DNA of 64,000 bases, taken from contig DDWZ01000021.1 in NCBI GenBank assembly GCA_002347095.1, positions 54,957-118,956 on the forward strand, written 5' to 3'. Positions within the stretch are counted from its first letter, which is position 1; each line of letters starts with the position of its first letter. A program made the position numbers and the translations under genes. The notes beneath the pieces are model-generated. The model had not been told where the DNA came from. It did no database searches and worked only from the letters and a program-made list of their open reading frames with translations. The stretch is from Desulfobulbaceae bacterium UBA2273. GTDB taxonomy: Bacteria; Desulfobacterota; Desulfobulbia; Desulfobulbales; Desulfurivibrionaceae. This document shows positions 54,730-63,979 of this stretch, piece by piece.

Positions 54730-55983
54730 GTGCCGATCTTCCGTTACGAGGCCATCAATTCGGCCGGCCGCATCGTTTCCGGCACCCATCCCGCCGAAAT
54801 CATGCAGGAGGTGGAAACCTGGCTGCAAAAGGGCGGCTTGAGCCCGGTGAACATCCAGATTCTCTCCGAGCAGCAGTCCGCCAGGGCAAAGGAAGCAAGC
54901 CTGGCCGTTGCCGCGCCGACGCTCAGCGAGCGGCTCTTCGGGATCACCCTGGAGGACAAGATTCTTTTCTGCCGGCAACTGGCCACCCTGCTGGCCGCCG
55001 GGGTCAACATCATCGAATCCTTCGGCATCCTGGCTCTCCAGGTGAGCAATCCCATGCTCCGGGCGATCATCCTCGCCATGACCGCCGAGGTGGAAAGCGG
55101 CGCCAGCCTGAGCGATGCGGTAAGCCGCCAGCCCAAGGCCTTCAACGTGCTTTTTTTCAACATCGTCAAGGTGGGCGAGGAAACCGGCTCCCTGGACAAG
55201 GCCTTTGCCTATCTGGCCGCGCTGTACGAAAACGAAAAAGCCATCAAGGAACGGATCAAATCCGCCACCCGGTACCCCAAATTCGTCATCTTCGCCATCA
55301 CCGGCGCGGTCTTCTTCCTGATGAGCTTCGTGGTGCCGAAATTCGCCAATCTCTTTGCCGCGGCCAAAGTCGAATTGCCCTTGGCCACCAAAATTCTCAT
55401 GGGGGTCAGCACCTTTTTCGCCGACAACACCCTGGGCATTGTCGGAGCGGCGCTGGCTCTGTTCATCGCCTACAGATTGGCCCTGGGCTCACGCCAGTTC
55501 GTGCTCTTCCGCGACCGGCTGCTGCTTCGGGTGCCGATCTTCGGCCCCCTGAGCACCAAGATTTACATGGCCCGCTTCTGCCGGGTCTTTTCCATCCTCA
55601 CCACCAGCGGCATCGATATCATCAAAACCCTGCGGCTTTCGACAAACGCCTTGGAAAACCTGGTCCTCTTCCAGATGGTGGAGGAGATCACCGGCGAGGT
55701 GGAGGATGGCGTCAGCCTGCACGAGGCCATGGCCAAGCATCACACCATCCCACCCATGGTTCCGCAGATGATCGCGGTGGGCGAGCAGTCCGGCCGGCTG
55801 GATGAAATGATGGAGAAGGTGGCTGATTACTACGATCTGGAAAGCGATTACACCATCAGAAATCTCTCCACCCTGATCGAGCCGATCCTCCTGCTGGTGC
55901 TGGGGGTCATGGTGGGACTCATCGCCTTGGCCATCTTCACGCCCATGTGGGATATGCTCAAGGTTGTCCGGGGAGGGAGCTGA
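54730..55983 (+). CDS. mshG: MSHA inner-membrane platform protein MshG
   Basis: This 417-residue GspF/PilC-family protein has two repeats of cytoplasmic helices and three membrane segments, with motifs FCRQLATLLAAGVNIIESF, VKVGEETGSLDKAF and MIAVGEQSGRLDEMMEKVADYY. It anchors the assembly ATPase. The start is GTG, preceded by AAGGAG, 3 bases after the mshE stop. Confidence 0.93.
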   Translation: MPIFRYEAINSAGRIVSGTHPAEIMQEVETWLQKGGLSPVNIQILSEQQSARAKEASLAVAAPTLSERLFGITLEDKILFCRQLATLLAAGVNIIESFGILALQVSNPMLRAIILAMTAEVESGASLSDAVSRQPKAFNVLFFNIVKVGEETGSLDKAFAYLAALYENEKAIKERIKSATRYPKFVIFAITGAVFFLMSFVVPKFANLFAAAKVELPLATKILMGVSTFFADNTLGIVGAALALFIAYRLALGSRQFVLFRDRLLLRVPIFGPLSTKIYMARFCRVFSILTTSGIDIIKTLRLSTNALENLVLFQMVEEITGEVEDGVSLHEAMAKHHTIPPMVPQMIAVGEQSGRLDEMMEKVADYYDLESDYTIRNLSTLIEPILLLVLGVMVGLIALAIFTPMWDMLKVVRGGS

Positions 55984-56050
55984 CCCGGTGCCACAGTGGC
56001 ATCGCACAGCGCAACCCTCTAAAATAACATGAAAACTCTGCGAAAATGAT

Positions 56051-56080
56051 TTGACTGATGCGCAACAAACAGAGTAAGCT
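56051..56080 (+). promoter_or_regulatory. Candidate promoter of the distal pilin gene
   Basis: TTGACT (56051-56056), an 18-base spacer and TAAGCT (56075-56080) lie 31 bases before the pilin ATG. Together with the terminator at 56551, this makes the pilin gene a separate unit. Confidence 0.45.
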
Positions 56081-56111
56081 ATTAAATACAACCATCCACA
56101 AGGAGAACGGT

Positions 56112-56522
56112 ATGAAGAAGAATATAGCGGGAAATGAAAAAGGCTTTACCCTGATAGAACTCATCGTTGTCATTGTTCTCTTGGGCATTCTGGCAGCCGT
56201 TGCGGTTCCCAGGTATCAGGACTTGGCCGACGATGCGAGAGATGCTGCTTCCCAAGGAATACTCGCCGCAGCCAGAGGGGCAGCAACCATGGTCTTTGCA
56301 CGTCACCTTCTTGACCCATCCGGAGGAACGCCAGTCCAAATTACTGCGGATGCCACTGGCGTTACAAATCTTCTCGAGCTGGTTCAGTCCGATTATCCGC
56401 TTGCAGCAGCAGCAGGTAATCAATTCACTGCTGACATCAATGGCATATTTTATACTTATACTATCACTCCCGGTGAAACAGGGGCAAACCCCGCGGGCGT
56501 GACCGTTGCCGACAATCCCTGA
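56112..56522 (+). CDS. mshA: Type IV prepilin (MshA-like, probable major pilin)
   Basis: This 136-residue prepilin has a short leader NIAGNEKG, then FTLIELIVVIVLLGILAAVAVPRYQDLADDARDAA. The compact domain carries none of the Cys pair typical of many pilins. A strong AAGGAGA ribosome site, its own candidate promoter and a terminator right after it suggest independent, high expression, as expected for a major pilin. Whether this or the pilin at 46257 is the main subunit is inferred. Confidence 0.75.
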   Translation: MKKNIAGNEKGFTLIELIVVIVLLGILAAVAVPRYQDLADDARDAASQGILAAARGAATMVFARHLLDPSGGTPVQITADATGVTNLLELVQSDYPLAAAAGNQFTADINGIFYTYTITPGETGANPAGVTVADNP

Positions 56523-56550
56523 TCGAAAATCATCCTGAACACCATCTAAA

Positions 56551-56577
56551 AATGGCGGCTTTATGCCGCCATTTTTA
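56551..56577 (+). terminator. Terminator of the pilin gene
   Basis: AATGGCGGC (56551-56559) pairs with GCCGCCATT (56565-56573) around TTTAT, followed by T-rich sequence. It lies 29 bases after the pilin stop and would attenuate readthrough into the ligase gene. Confidence 0.8.
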
Positions 56578-56598
56578 TTAAAAAACACCCCGGCCAGA

Positions 56599-58605
56599 AT
56601 GCCCATTTCCAGAAAAGCACCTGTCATCCTCTTTCTTTTATCCGCTCTTTTAGCCCCGCTCGTCTGGTTTCCCGGCCTCAGTGATTTCAGCAATCTTCCG
56701 CAACGCGTCTTTCTAGAAACCCTCGGGGTACTTCTTTGCTTTTCCTGGTTAACCGCCCAGGCAACCGATAACGGTCTGCCATTACACAGATTGCCGTTTT
56801 TCACCTGGCCGCTCCTTGGTTTTCTCTGCTGGGCCATGCTCACTGGAGCCTTTGCGCTTAACCCCTATGAAACTTTCAAAATTGCTCGCCAATGGCTGGT
56901 GGCTCTCCTCTTTTTTCTTTTAGCCTCGCAATTGATGACCTCCTCGGCCCGACGGCGTCAGGTTCTGATCGCCCTGTTCGCCGCCGCCTTCCTGGTGGCC
57001 ATCCTGGGCATCAGCCAGCATCTCTTCGGCCTCTCCATTATCCCGCAACTTGCACCTCCTGCCGCGAATTTTGCCAATAAAAACATGGCGGTGCACTTCA
57101 TTGTCCTGCTTTTTCCGGTGGGGGCCTTTCTTTTTCTAACCGTAAAAAAAGACACCACTGCCTGGGCCACGTCCCTCATGCTCAGCCAAATCGTGGTCTA
57201 TCTCATTTACACCCAAACCCGGGCCGGCTGGCTGGCCGTTACCTGCCAGTGCCTGCTGTTCGTTGTTTTGCGCAAGACAACCGGGCTCAATCTGTCCCGG
57301 CTCTGGTCTCGCCAGAAAAAATGGGCCATGCTCACCTCCCTGCTTGTTGTCCTGACCATGATGAACATCGGCCCTGCCGGTTTCACCCCAGGCTACGAAG
57401 CCGTCGGCCTCCGGGCCGCCTCCATTGCCTCCATCCAGGGAAATCATGTCCGTTTTGCCATCTGGTCAGACACCATCGATCTGATTCGACAGCACCCGCT
57501 GCTCGGGGTCGGACTAGGCAATCTGAAGATCCATTTCCCTTCGGTACAGAAGGAATCACTCTTTCTTCACACACAACTCCTCAAAGACGCTCACAACGAT
57601 TATCTGCAAATCTCGGCAGAATTGGGGCTGGTGGGCCTGACGCTTTTCGCCTGCCTCATCGGATCGCTGGGGATTTTTCTTGTCAGAACCCACAGGGAAT
57701 GCACCAACAATCTCACCAAGACCCTCGAACTTCAAGCCATGGGCTTATCCCTGACCGGAATTGGGATCAATGCCCTGTTCTGTTTCCCGCTGGAACGGAT
57801 GATCCCGGTTTTCACCATCATGGTCCTGCTGGGGCTTCTCGCCTCCCTGGCGCGGGAAGAAAAACCCGGCACACCGATCCATGTTCCCAAACGGTTTCCC
57901 GCCTATGCCGCTGTCGTACTCCTGGTGTTTGCGCCGATCATGGTGGTGGACAACCTCAAGGGTATTGCCGCGGATCATTTCCATCTCAAAACCTGCGTGG
58001 CCACGGTGCAGGAGAACTGGCCGGAGGTTATTGCCTCCGGCAGCAAGTCCTTGCACTACCAGCCCAACGATGTGACCCCGCACGCCTATATCGGCCCGGC
58101 CTATCTGGCCCAGGACAACTACCGCGAGGCCTTGCCCCATCTATTGACCATGCTGGAAAAAGCCCCATACCACTACATCACCCTGCTCAATACCGGAACC
58201 GCCTATTCCGGCCTGCACGATTACCAGAAAGCCCAGGAATACTTTGCCAAGGCGGTGCAGGTGGTACCCATAGCCGGGGCGGCGCACGGCCAGTTGGGCA
58301 AGACCTATTGGCAGCTCAAGGAGTATCCAAAGGCAATCCTGGAATTTAACGAAGCGATCCGGCTGGAGCCCCAGAAAAAATCCATCTACCTCTACAACCT
58401 CGGCCGGGTGGAACGAGAGCTGGGCCGGATGGATGCGGCGATTACCGCCTTTGAAAAGGCTATTGCCGCGGACAATACCTTTGCCCAGCCCCATGCGGAG
58501 CTGGCCATGATCTACTCGTCCAGCATGCTTGACCATGCACGTGCCGGATATCACGGCAGAATCTTTCAGAAACTTTCCCAAACTTCCAGCGATTCCGGCC
58601 AATAA
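56599..58605 (+). CDS. O-antigen ligase-like membrane protein with C-terminal TPR repeats (possible pilin oligosaccharyltransferase)
   Basis: This 668-residue protein has about 12 membrane helices, a Wzy_C/O-antigen-ligase region with VYLIYTQTRAGWLA and the periplasmic loop GVGLGNLKIHFP. HNDYLQISAELGLVG in a late loop is the conserved ligase motif. A TPR tail (about 490-650) follows. Ligases of this class attach glycans to LPS or, in PglL/PilO proteins, to pilin. Its position right after a pilin gene favours pilin or surface-protein glycosylation, which is an inference. The start at 56599 removes an extension overlapping the terminator stem. Confidence 0.75.
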   Translation: MPISRKAPVILFLLSALLAPLVWFPGLSDFSNLPQRVFLETLGVLLCFSWLTAQATDNGLPLHRLPFFTWPLLGFLCWAMLTGAFALNPYETFKIARQWLVALLFFLLASQLMTSSARRRQVLIALFAAAFLVAILGISQHLFGLSIIPQLAPPAANFANKNMAVHFIVLLFPVGAFLFLTVKKDTTAWATSLMLSQIVVYLIYTQTRAGWLAVTCQCLLFVVLRKTTGLNLSRLWSRQKKWAMLTSLLVVLTMMNIGPAGFTPGYEAVGLRAASIASIQGNHVRFAIWSDTIDLIRQHPLLGVGLGNLKIHFPSVQKESLFLHTQLLKDAHNDYLQISAELGLVGLTLFACLIGSLGIFLVRTHRECTNNLTKTLELQAMGLSLTGIGINALFCFPLERMIPVFTIMVLLGLLASLAREEKPGTPIHVPKRFPAYAAVVLLVFAPIMVVDNLKGIAADHFHLKTCVATVQENWPEVIASGSKSLHYQPNDVTPHAYIGPAYLAQDNYREALPHLLTMLEKAPYHYITLLNTGTAYSGLHDYQKAQEYFAKAVQVVPIAGAAHGQLGKTYWQLKEYPKAILEFNEAIRLEPQKKSIYLYNLGRVERELGRMDAAITAFEKAIAADNTFAQPHAELAMIYSSSMLDHARAGYHGRIFQKLSQTSSDSGQ

Positions 58606-58750
58606 AACTTGACATCCGGCTCAGCCCTTAATACTGTTAGTTCATCCTAAGATTATTCGTACAAAGACGAAAAGAGGCGATTCGGCAGCTTGCCTGACAA
58701 TGTACCCCCTTGCTTTCCCTATCCGCACACAGAGGACAGCTACTCAAGCC

Positions 58751-59242
58751 ATGACGACTCCCAAACGACTCAGCGCCAGCCTGGAAGACTATCTGGAAAC
58801 CATCTTCCACATCATCGCGGAAAAACAGGTGGCCAGAGCCAAGGAGATTGCCAGCACGCTCAAGGTCAGCCGTTCCTCGGTGACCGAGGCCTTTCGCTCC
58901 CTGGCCCAGAAGGGGTTGATCAATTATGCCCCCTATGAGGTGATCACCCTCACCCCGGCAGGCCAGGAAATGGCCAAGGATGTTATTCTCCGCCATCGGG
59001 TGCTCAAGGATTTTTTCATCAAGGTTCTGGCGGTGGGGGAAAAGGTTGCCGAGGAAGGCGCCTGCAAGATTGAACATGCCGCGCCCAAGGAAATCATCGA
59101 CCGGCTGACTCAGTTTGTCAGTTTCATCGAACAATGTCCGCGGGGCGGCAGCGATTTGATCGCCGGATTCAGCAAATACTGCCAGACCGGAAAAACCGAC
59201 AAGAAATGCAAGGAATGTATTGCCCACTGTCTGGAAAAATGA
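58751..59242 (+). CDS. DtxR/MntR-family metal-dependent repressor
   Basis: This 163-residue protein has a winged helix (SLEDYLETIFHIIAEKQVARAKEIASTLKVSRSSVTEAFRSL) and a dimerisation/metal-binding domain with VILRHRVLKDFF...CKIEH. The His, Cys and Glu residues there match metal ligands of MntR/DtxR proteins. The C-terminus carries a run of four cysteines (YCQTGKTDKKCKECIAHC) instead of an SH3 domain. It probably represses metal-uptake genes when iron or manganese is plentiful. No transporter gene is adjacent. Confidence 0.85.
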   Translation: MTTPKRLSASLEDYLETIFHIIAEKQVARAKEIASTLKVSRSSVTEAFRSLAQKGLINYAPYEVITLTPAGQEMAKDVILRHRVLKDFFIKVLAVGEKVAEEGACKIEHAAPKEIIDRLTQFVSFIEQCPRGGSDLIAGFSKYCQTGKTDKKCKECIAHCLEK

Positions 59243-59311
59243 TGGGCTAGCAGAAATGGAAAAAAGTAACAGGTCCGTAGCCATACGTTAAAGAGTTATC
59301 AAGCGATAACC

Positions 59312-59342
59312 GTTGTAATTGCGTTTTTTTTGCGATTACAAC
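59312..59342. repeat. Inverted repeat with T-rich loop
   Basis: GTTGTAAT (59312-59319) pairs with ATTACAAC (59335-59342), plus two inner base pairs after one mismatch. The loop is mostly T. It could be a terminator for the metal regulator transcript or an operator before the small gene at 59404. Confidence 0.5.
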
Positions 59343-59403
59343 AAAAATAGAACTATGGCAGGCGGGAGTATACAGACGCACTACTCAGGAGAAAGACAGG
59401 CAC

Positions 59404-59598
59404 ATGGACGGCACATTTACTGAAGGCTGGTTTACGCACCCCTCGCAAGGACTTATCAGGGTTTTCCTCAAAGGCGGGGAATGGGTGTTCCAGTGCTACA
59501 CAAAAAACGGCCAGAAGGCGCTCTCAAAGGAGCGCCCCCTGGACAGTTGGACCTGGGCCTTGAGCGAATCCGCATACGAGGATTTCGGCCCGGGCTGA
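59404..59598 (+). CDS. Small hypothetical protein
   Basis: This 64-residue protein is rich in Trp and Phe (GWFTHPSQGLIRVFLKGGEWVFQCY). No family is recognised. AGGAGAAAG upstream of the ATG is a good ribosome site though somewhat distant. It converges on the aminotransferase gene with 11 bases between stops. It is likely real because of composition and ribosome site; the function is unknown. Confidence 0.5.
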   Translation: MDGTFTEGWFTHPSQGLIRVFLKGGEWVFQCYTKNGQKALSKERPLDSWTWALSESAYEDFGPG

Positions 59599-59609
59599 GG
59601 ACAGGCCCC

Positions 59610-60818
59610 CTACGAAAGTTTGCCCAACGCTTCCGCCAGCCGCTTCATCCCCTCTTCAATGGTCACCATGGCCGTGGCAAAGGAGAAGCGGATAAAGTTG
59701 TCCGCCCCAAAAGCCGCACCCGGCACCGTGGCCAGCAAGGCCTCATCCAGCAGATAATCCGCCAGATCAACCGAATTCGCCATCACCTTCCCATTGAAGT
59801 TTCTGCCGTAATAGGCGGAAACATTGGGAAACACATAAAAAGCGCCCTTGGGCCGCACGCAGGTCACGCCGGGGATATTGCCCAGCGCGCCCATGATGAA
59901 GTCAAGCCGGGGCACAAAGGCGTCCCGCATCATGGTGGGGAAATCCTGGGGCCCGCTCACCGCGGCCAGCGCCGCCTTCTGGGAGATGGAGGTCGGGTTG
60001 GAGGTGCTCTGGCTCTGGATCTTGTTCATGGCCGCAATGATCTGCTTTGGCCCGGCCGTATAGCCAATGCGCCAACCGGTCATGGCAAAGGACTTGGACA
60101 CGCCGTTGAGCACCAGGGTCTGGGCTGCGAGCCGCTTGTCCACATCCAAGATATGCGGCAGCTTGCCGTCGCCATACACAATGGTGTCGTAGATATCGTC
60201 GGAGATCATCAGCCACTTGTTGGCCAGGGCCAGCTTGGCCACCGCTTCGAGGGCCTTGGCGGAAAATACGGCGCCGGTCGGATTGGACGGGCTGTTAAGG
60301 ATAATGGCCTTGGTTTTCGGGGTGGCGTAGCGGGTGAGCAATTCCTCGGTAAGGTCAAAATCGTTGGCCTCGGAAAGGGGCACCTCCACCGGGGTGGCGC
60401 CGGCCAACAGGACGATGGGCGGATAGGAAACCCAGTACGGGGTCGGGATCAGCACCTCGTCGCCGGGGCCGAACAGGGCCTGGGCCATGTTGTAAAGCCC
60501 GTGCTTGCCGCCGCAGCAGACCTGGATCTGATCGGGCTCATAGCTCCAGCCCTTGTCCTGGGCCAGACGGCTGGCGATTGCCTCCCGCAGCTCCGGAATG
60601 CCTGGCACCGCGGTGTAGCGGGTAAACCCTTCGTCAATGGCCTTTTTCCCGGCTTCGCGCACATGGGGAGGGGTATCGAAATCCGGCTCGCCCACGCTGA
60701 AATTGAGGATGTCCGCCCCAGCGGCCTTCAGGGCCTTGGCCTTGGCGTTCACGGCAAGGGTGGGCGAAGGTTTGATCTGCTTGACTCGTGCCGCAAGAGT
60801 AATAATTTCCGCTTCCAT
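59610..60818 (-). CDS. Class I/II pyridoxal-phosphate aminotransferase
   Basis: This 402-residue fold-type I enzyme has the substrate segment NFSVGEPDFDTP, a cofactor-binding CCGGKHGLYNM, NSPSNPTGAV, the DDIYDTIVYG strand and the PLP lysine in NGVSKSFAMTGWRIGYTAG. RFSFA in the C-terminal part supplies the carboxylate-binding Arg. The sequence is of the aspartate aminotransferase Ib type (often aspartate/prephenate specific). The exact donor is not fixed by motifs. truA is 65 bases upstream on the same strand. Confidence 0.92.
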   Translation of the reverse strand: MEAEIITLAARVKQIKPSPTLAVNAKAKALKAAGADILNFSVGEPDFDTPPHVREAGKKAIDEGFTRYTAVPGIPELREAIASRLAQDKGWSYEPDQIQVCCGGKHGLYNMAQALFGPGDEVLIPTPYWVSYPPIVLLAGATPVEVPLSEANDFDLTEELLTRYATPKTKAIILNSPSNPTGAVFSAKALEAVAKLALANKWLMISDDIYDTIVYGDGKLPHILDVDKRLAAQTLVLNGVSKSFAMTGWRIGYTAGPKQIIAAMNKIQSQSTSNPTSISQKAALAAVSGPQDFPTMMRDAFVPRLDFIMGALGNIPGVTCVRPKGAFYVFPNVSAYYGRNFNGKVMANSVDLADYLLDEALLATVPGAAFGADNFIRFSFATAMVTIEEGMKRLAEALGKLS

Positions 60819-60883
60819 TTTGTTTCCTTAGTAATGGCGTTTGCAAAAAAGCTCCGGCAGTCACCCCACGAAGCCGACACAAC

Positions 60884-61645
60884 TCAGTACAACACGGTTT
60901 TCAAGGTCAAGCCCTTGGCAGGCGCGGTAGATCCGGCCAAGGTTCGATCCCGGGCAGCCACGATCTCCTGAAAATCAAGGGGGGTCAATCGCCCCCGCCC
61001 CACACCAAACAAGGTGCCGACAATGTTGCGCACCATATGCCTCAAGAAGCCGTCTCCGGCGATGGTCAACCGAAACATCCGCGAATCTTTGCCATCCTCG
61101 TCAAGGCGAGCGGCAAAGATGGTCCGCACGGCGCCCCTCCCGCCGGTGATTGTAAGATCGCGGGAGCCGGAAGCCTCAAAACTGCTGAAATCATGGGTGC
61201 CGACCACCATCGGCAAACAGAGCCGCACCGCGTCGCACATAAAAGGGGCGCGGACCTGAGCGGCGTACAGCCGCTGGCAGGGCGGCATGATCTCCGTGGC
61301 CATGAAGGCGTACTCATACACCTTGCCCGTGGCGTTATAACGCGCATGAAAATCATGCGCAACCTTTTCGGCATCAAGCACCCGGATAGCCTCGGGCAGC
61401 ATGCTGTTGAGCCCCTTCACCAAGCCGGAAAGAGGGATGGACGAATCGGTCTGAAAATTGGCCGTCATCCCCTGGGCATGCACCCCGGCATCGGTTCGTC
61501 CAGCCCCGTGCAGAATGACCGGAGCCTGGGTCAGACGGGCAATGGCCTCTTCCACAACCTGCTGGATGGCGGGTTGGCCCAACTGCCTCTGCCAACCGGC
61601 ATACCCAGTTCCGTCGTAGGCCAAAACAAGCTTGATGTTTCGCAC
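60884..61645 (-). CDS. truA: tRNA pseudouridine(38-40) synthase
   Basis: This 253-residue enzyme has catalytic Asp52 in GRTDAGVHAQG, plus YDGTGYAGWQRQ and FLRHMVRNIVGTL, the family signatures. It makes pseudouridine at positions 38-40 of the anticodon stem. It is 6 bases behind argC, so both are probably cotranscribed. Confidence 0.96.
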   Translation of the reverse strand: MRNIKLVLAYDGTGYAGWQRQLGQPAIQQVVEEAIARLTQAPVILHGAGRTDAGVHAQGMTANFQTDSSIPLSGLVKGLNSMLPEAIRVLDAEKVAHDFHARYNATGKVYEYAFMATEIMPPCQRLYAAQVRAPFMCDAVRLCLPMVVGTHDFSSFEASGSRDLTITGGRGAVRTIFAARLDEDGKDSRMFRLTIAGDGFLRHMVRNIVGTLFGVGRGRLTPLDFQEIVAARDRTLAGSTAPAKGLTLKTVLY

Positions 61646-61651
61646 TGCGCG

Positions 61652-62683
61652 CTACGGGAAAAGGGGGACGATTCTCAGCCCGGTGTTCTCCGGAAAGCCG
61701 CACATGAGATTCATGTTCTGCACCGCTTGCCCGGAGGCGCCCTTGACCACGTTGTCGATGGCGGAGAGGATGATGACCCGGCCGGTGCGCGGGTCGAACT
61801 TGACGCCGATATCGCAGTAATTGCTGCCCCGGATGTACTGGGTGGCAGGATACTGCCCGGCCGCGCAAACCCGGACAAACTCCTCCTCTTTATAATAATC
61901 CTGATAGAGTTCGGTCAACCCGGAGAGCGGCTTGACTGCTTTTGCGTAAATCGTGCTGAGAATGCCCCGCGACATCGGCACCAGATGCGGGGTAAAGGAT
62001 ACCGTCACCGGCTGGCCGCACAACCCGCCCAGCTCCTGCTCGATCTCCGGGGTATGCCGGTGCTCGCCCACCTTGTACGCCTTGAAACCGTCGGCCACCT
62101 CGCAGTAGAGCGAGCCTACCTGCGCCGCCCGCCCCGCTCCGGAGACCCCTGATTTTGAATCGATGATAATGGTTTGGGGATCAACAAGACCGGCCTTGAG
62201 CAGGGGCGCCAGCCCCAGGATGACGCTGGTCGGGTAGCAGCCGGGATTGGCAACCAATTGCGTGTTGCGGATCGAGGCCCGATGCAGCTCGGGCAACCCG
62301 TACACCGCGGTGGCCAGCAGATCCTTGGCGCTATGGGGTTGGTACCACTGCTCGTACACCTGCGCGTCATGAATCCGGAAATCGGCGGAGAGATCGACCA
62401 CCTTCTTCCCTGCGGCCACCAACTGCGGCACGATGTCCATGGCGGTCTGGTGGGGCACCGCGGTAAAGAAGAAATCAGCCCGCTGGACAAGCGCTTCAAC
62501 CGGGAGATCTTCGCAGATAATATCCGCCCGCCCCTGCAGGCTGGGAAAAACCTGCGAAAGGGGTTTCCCGGCATATTGCCGGGAGGTGGCCACCGCAATC
62601 TCAACCTCGGGATGGTTGCACAGTATCCGGGCAAGCTCCGCCCCAGTGTATCCGGATGCACCGACAATGCCGACTCGTACCAT
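61652..62683 (-). CDS. argC: N-acetyl-gamma-glutamyl-phosphate reductase
   Basis: This 343-residue enzyme has the NAD(P) fingerprint [14 protein letters not shown] and catalytic Cys149 in [19 protein letters not shown] and [11 protein letters not shown] follow. It reduces N-acetylglutamyl phosphate in arginine synthesis. The start at 62683 is chosen because GGAG lies 6 bases upstream; two in-frame starts just before it are less well placed. Confidence 0.96.
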   Translation of the reverse strand: MVRVGIVGASGYTGAELARILCNHPEVEIAVATSRQYAGKPLSQVFPSLQGRADIICEDLPVEALVQRADFFFTAVPHQTAMDIVPQLVAAGKKVVDLSADFRIHDAQVYEQWYQPHSAKDLLATAVYGLPELHRASIRNTQLVANPGCYPTSVILGLAPLLKAGLVDPQTIIIDSKSGVSGAGRAAQVGSLYCEVADGFKAYKVGEHRHTPEIEQELGGLCGQPVTVSFTPHLVPMSRGILSTIYAKAVKPLSGLTELYQDYYKEEEFVRVCAAGQYPATQYIRGSNYCDIGVKFDPRTGRVIILSAIDNVVKGASGQAVQNMNLMCGFPENTGLRIVPLFP

Positions 62684-62728
62684 CTTCATCTCCACTCAGC
62701 TAGGAACCACAGGGGCCAGACACAGGCC

Positions 62729-62769
62729 AAAAAAAATCAGGGGAAGAGCGATACGCGCCTTCCCCTGAT
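62729..62769 (-). terminator. rplM-rpsI terminator
   Basis: ATCAGGGGAAG (62736-62746) pairs with CTTCCCCTGAT (62759-62769). Read on the minus strand, the stem is followed by T8. It lies 51 bases past the rpsI stop. Confidence 0.9.
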
Positions 62770-62819
62770 GAGATACACAATAGTGTTGGTGATATTGACC
62801 AGGCAATACCAGGCAACGA

Positions 62820-63215
62820 TTAACGCTTGGAGAACTGGAACCTCGCTCTGGCCGATTTCTGGCCATATTTCTTCCGCTCTTTCATGCGCTGGTCGCGGGT
62901 CAGAAAACCCGCTTTTTTCAAGGCCGGCCGGTGCTCGGGGTCAACGATCAGCAGAGCCCGGGCAATCCCGTGGCGCAGAGCCTCGGTCTGGGCAATCTTG
63001 CCGCCGCCGGTCAGGGTGGCCATTACATCAAATTTTGCCCCGGTGTCGGTCAGAGCCAAAGGCTTGGCAACCTTCTGCAGGTAGTCAAAACCGCCGCCGA
63101 AATAATCCGGCACGCTCATCTTGTTGACCTGAATGTTGCCGGAACCAGGTTTCAACCACACCCTGGCAACTGCGGTCTTTCTTTTTCCGGTCGCGTAAAA
63201 ACTATTGTCTGCCAT
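62820..63215 (-). CDS. rpsI: 30S ribosomal protein S9
   Basis: This 131-residue S9 has [15 protein letters not shown] near its start and [19 protein letters not shown] in the middle. The basic tail ends [12 protein letters not shown], which reaches the P-site tRNA. The start at 63215 follows GGAG; a TTG two codons upstream is less likely. rplM is 41 bases upstream, the universal order. Confidence 0.97.
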   Translation of the reverse strand: MADNSFYATGKRKTAVARVWLKPGSGNIQVNKMSVPDYFGGGFDYLQKVAKPLALTDTGAKFDVMATLTGGGKIAQTEALRHGIARALLIVDPEHRPALKKAGFLTRDQRMKERKKYGQKSARARFQFSKR

Positions 63216-63256
63216 GTTCAAGCTCCAATATCCCGATTTAAGAGAGCGGGATTATT

Positions 63257-63685
63257 TTATAATTCCAGAGACTCAGGCTGCTGGGCGGTATGGGGATGCT
63301 CCGTTCCGGCATATACCTTTAATTTCTTCAGTTGAGCACGGCCCAGGGTGTTCTTGGGCAACATGCCGCGTACAGCCTTGCGCAACATCTCTTCCGGCTT
63401 TTCCGCCATGAGAACCTTGGCGGTCTTTTCCTTCAAGCCGCCCATAAAACCGGTATGATGACGATACACCTTGTCGTCCCACTTCCTGCCGGTCAGACGA
63501 ACCTTGTCCGCATTGACCACGATGACAAAATCGCCGACATCTTGGAAGGTGCAGTAATTGGCCTTGTGCTTGCCGCGCAGACGCGTGGCAATCTCGGAAG
63601 CCAAACGGCCAAGTACCTTGTCCTGGGCGTCAACGATCAGCCACTTGCGTTCAATATCTTTGACCGGGGTCAAATAAGTCTTCAT
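63257..63685 (-). CDS. rplM: 50S ribosomal protein L13
   Basis: This 142-residue L13 has WLIVDAQDKVLGRLASEIATRLRGK, VVNADKVRLTGRKWDDKVYRHHTG and the motif AVRGMLPKNTLGRAQL. The length is normal. It heads the rplM-rpsI operon, downstream of the tRNA cluster on the same strand. No clear promoter was found between the tRNA cluster and this gene. Confidence 0.98.
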   Translation of the reverse strand: MKTYLTPVKDIERKWLIVDAQDKVLGRLASEIATRLRGKHKANYCTFQDVGDFVIVVNADKVRLTGRKWDDKVYRHHTGFMGGLKEKTAKVLMAEKPEEMLRKAVRGMLPKNTLGRAQLKKLKVYAGTEHPHTAQQPESLEL

Positions 63686-63815
63686 TTCAAAGCCCTCGCA
63701 AAACGAAATAGAATATATCTATATAAGTCAAAATGGCCCGCTCTGCCATGAAAAAATGCAGGACGGGCTGTCGGTCAATGCAAATAGGCCCACGGACTCG
63801 AGCCTCAAACAAAAA

Positions 63816-63890
<75 letters not shown>

Positions 63891-63897
63891 AGGACTT

Positions 63898-63972
<75 letters not shown>

Positions 63973-63979
63973 TTCGTTG

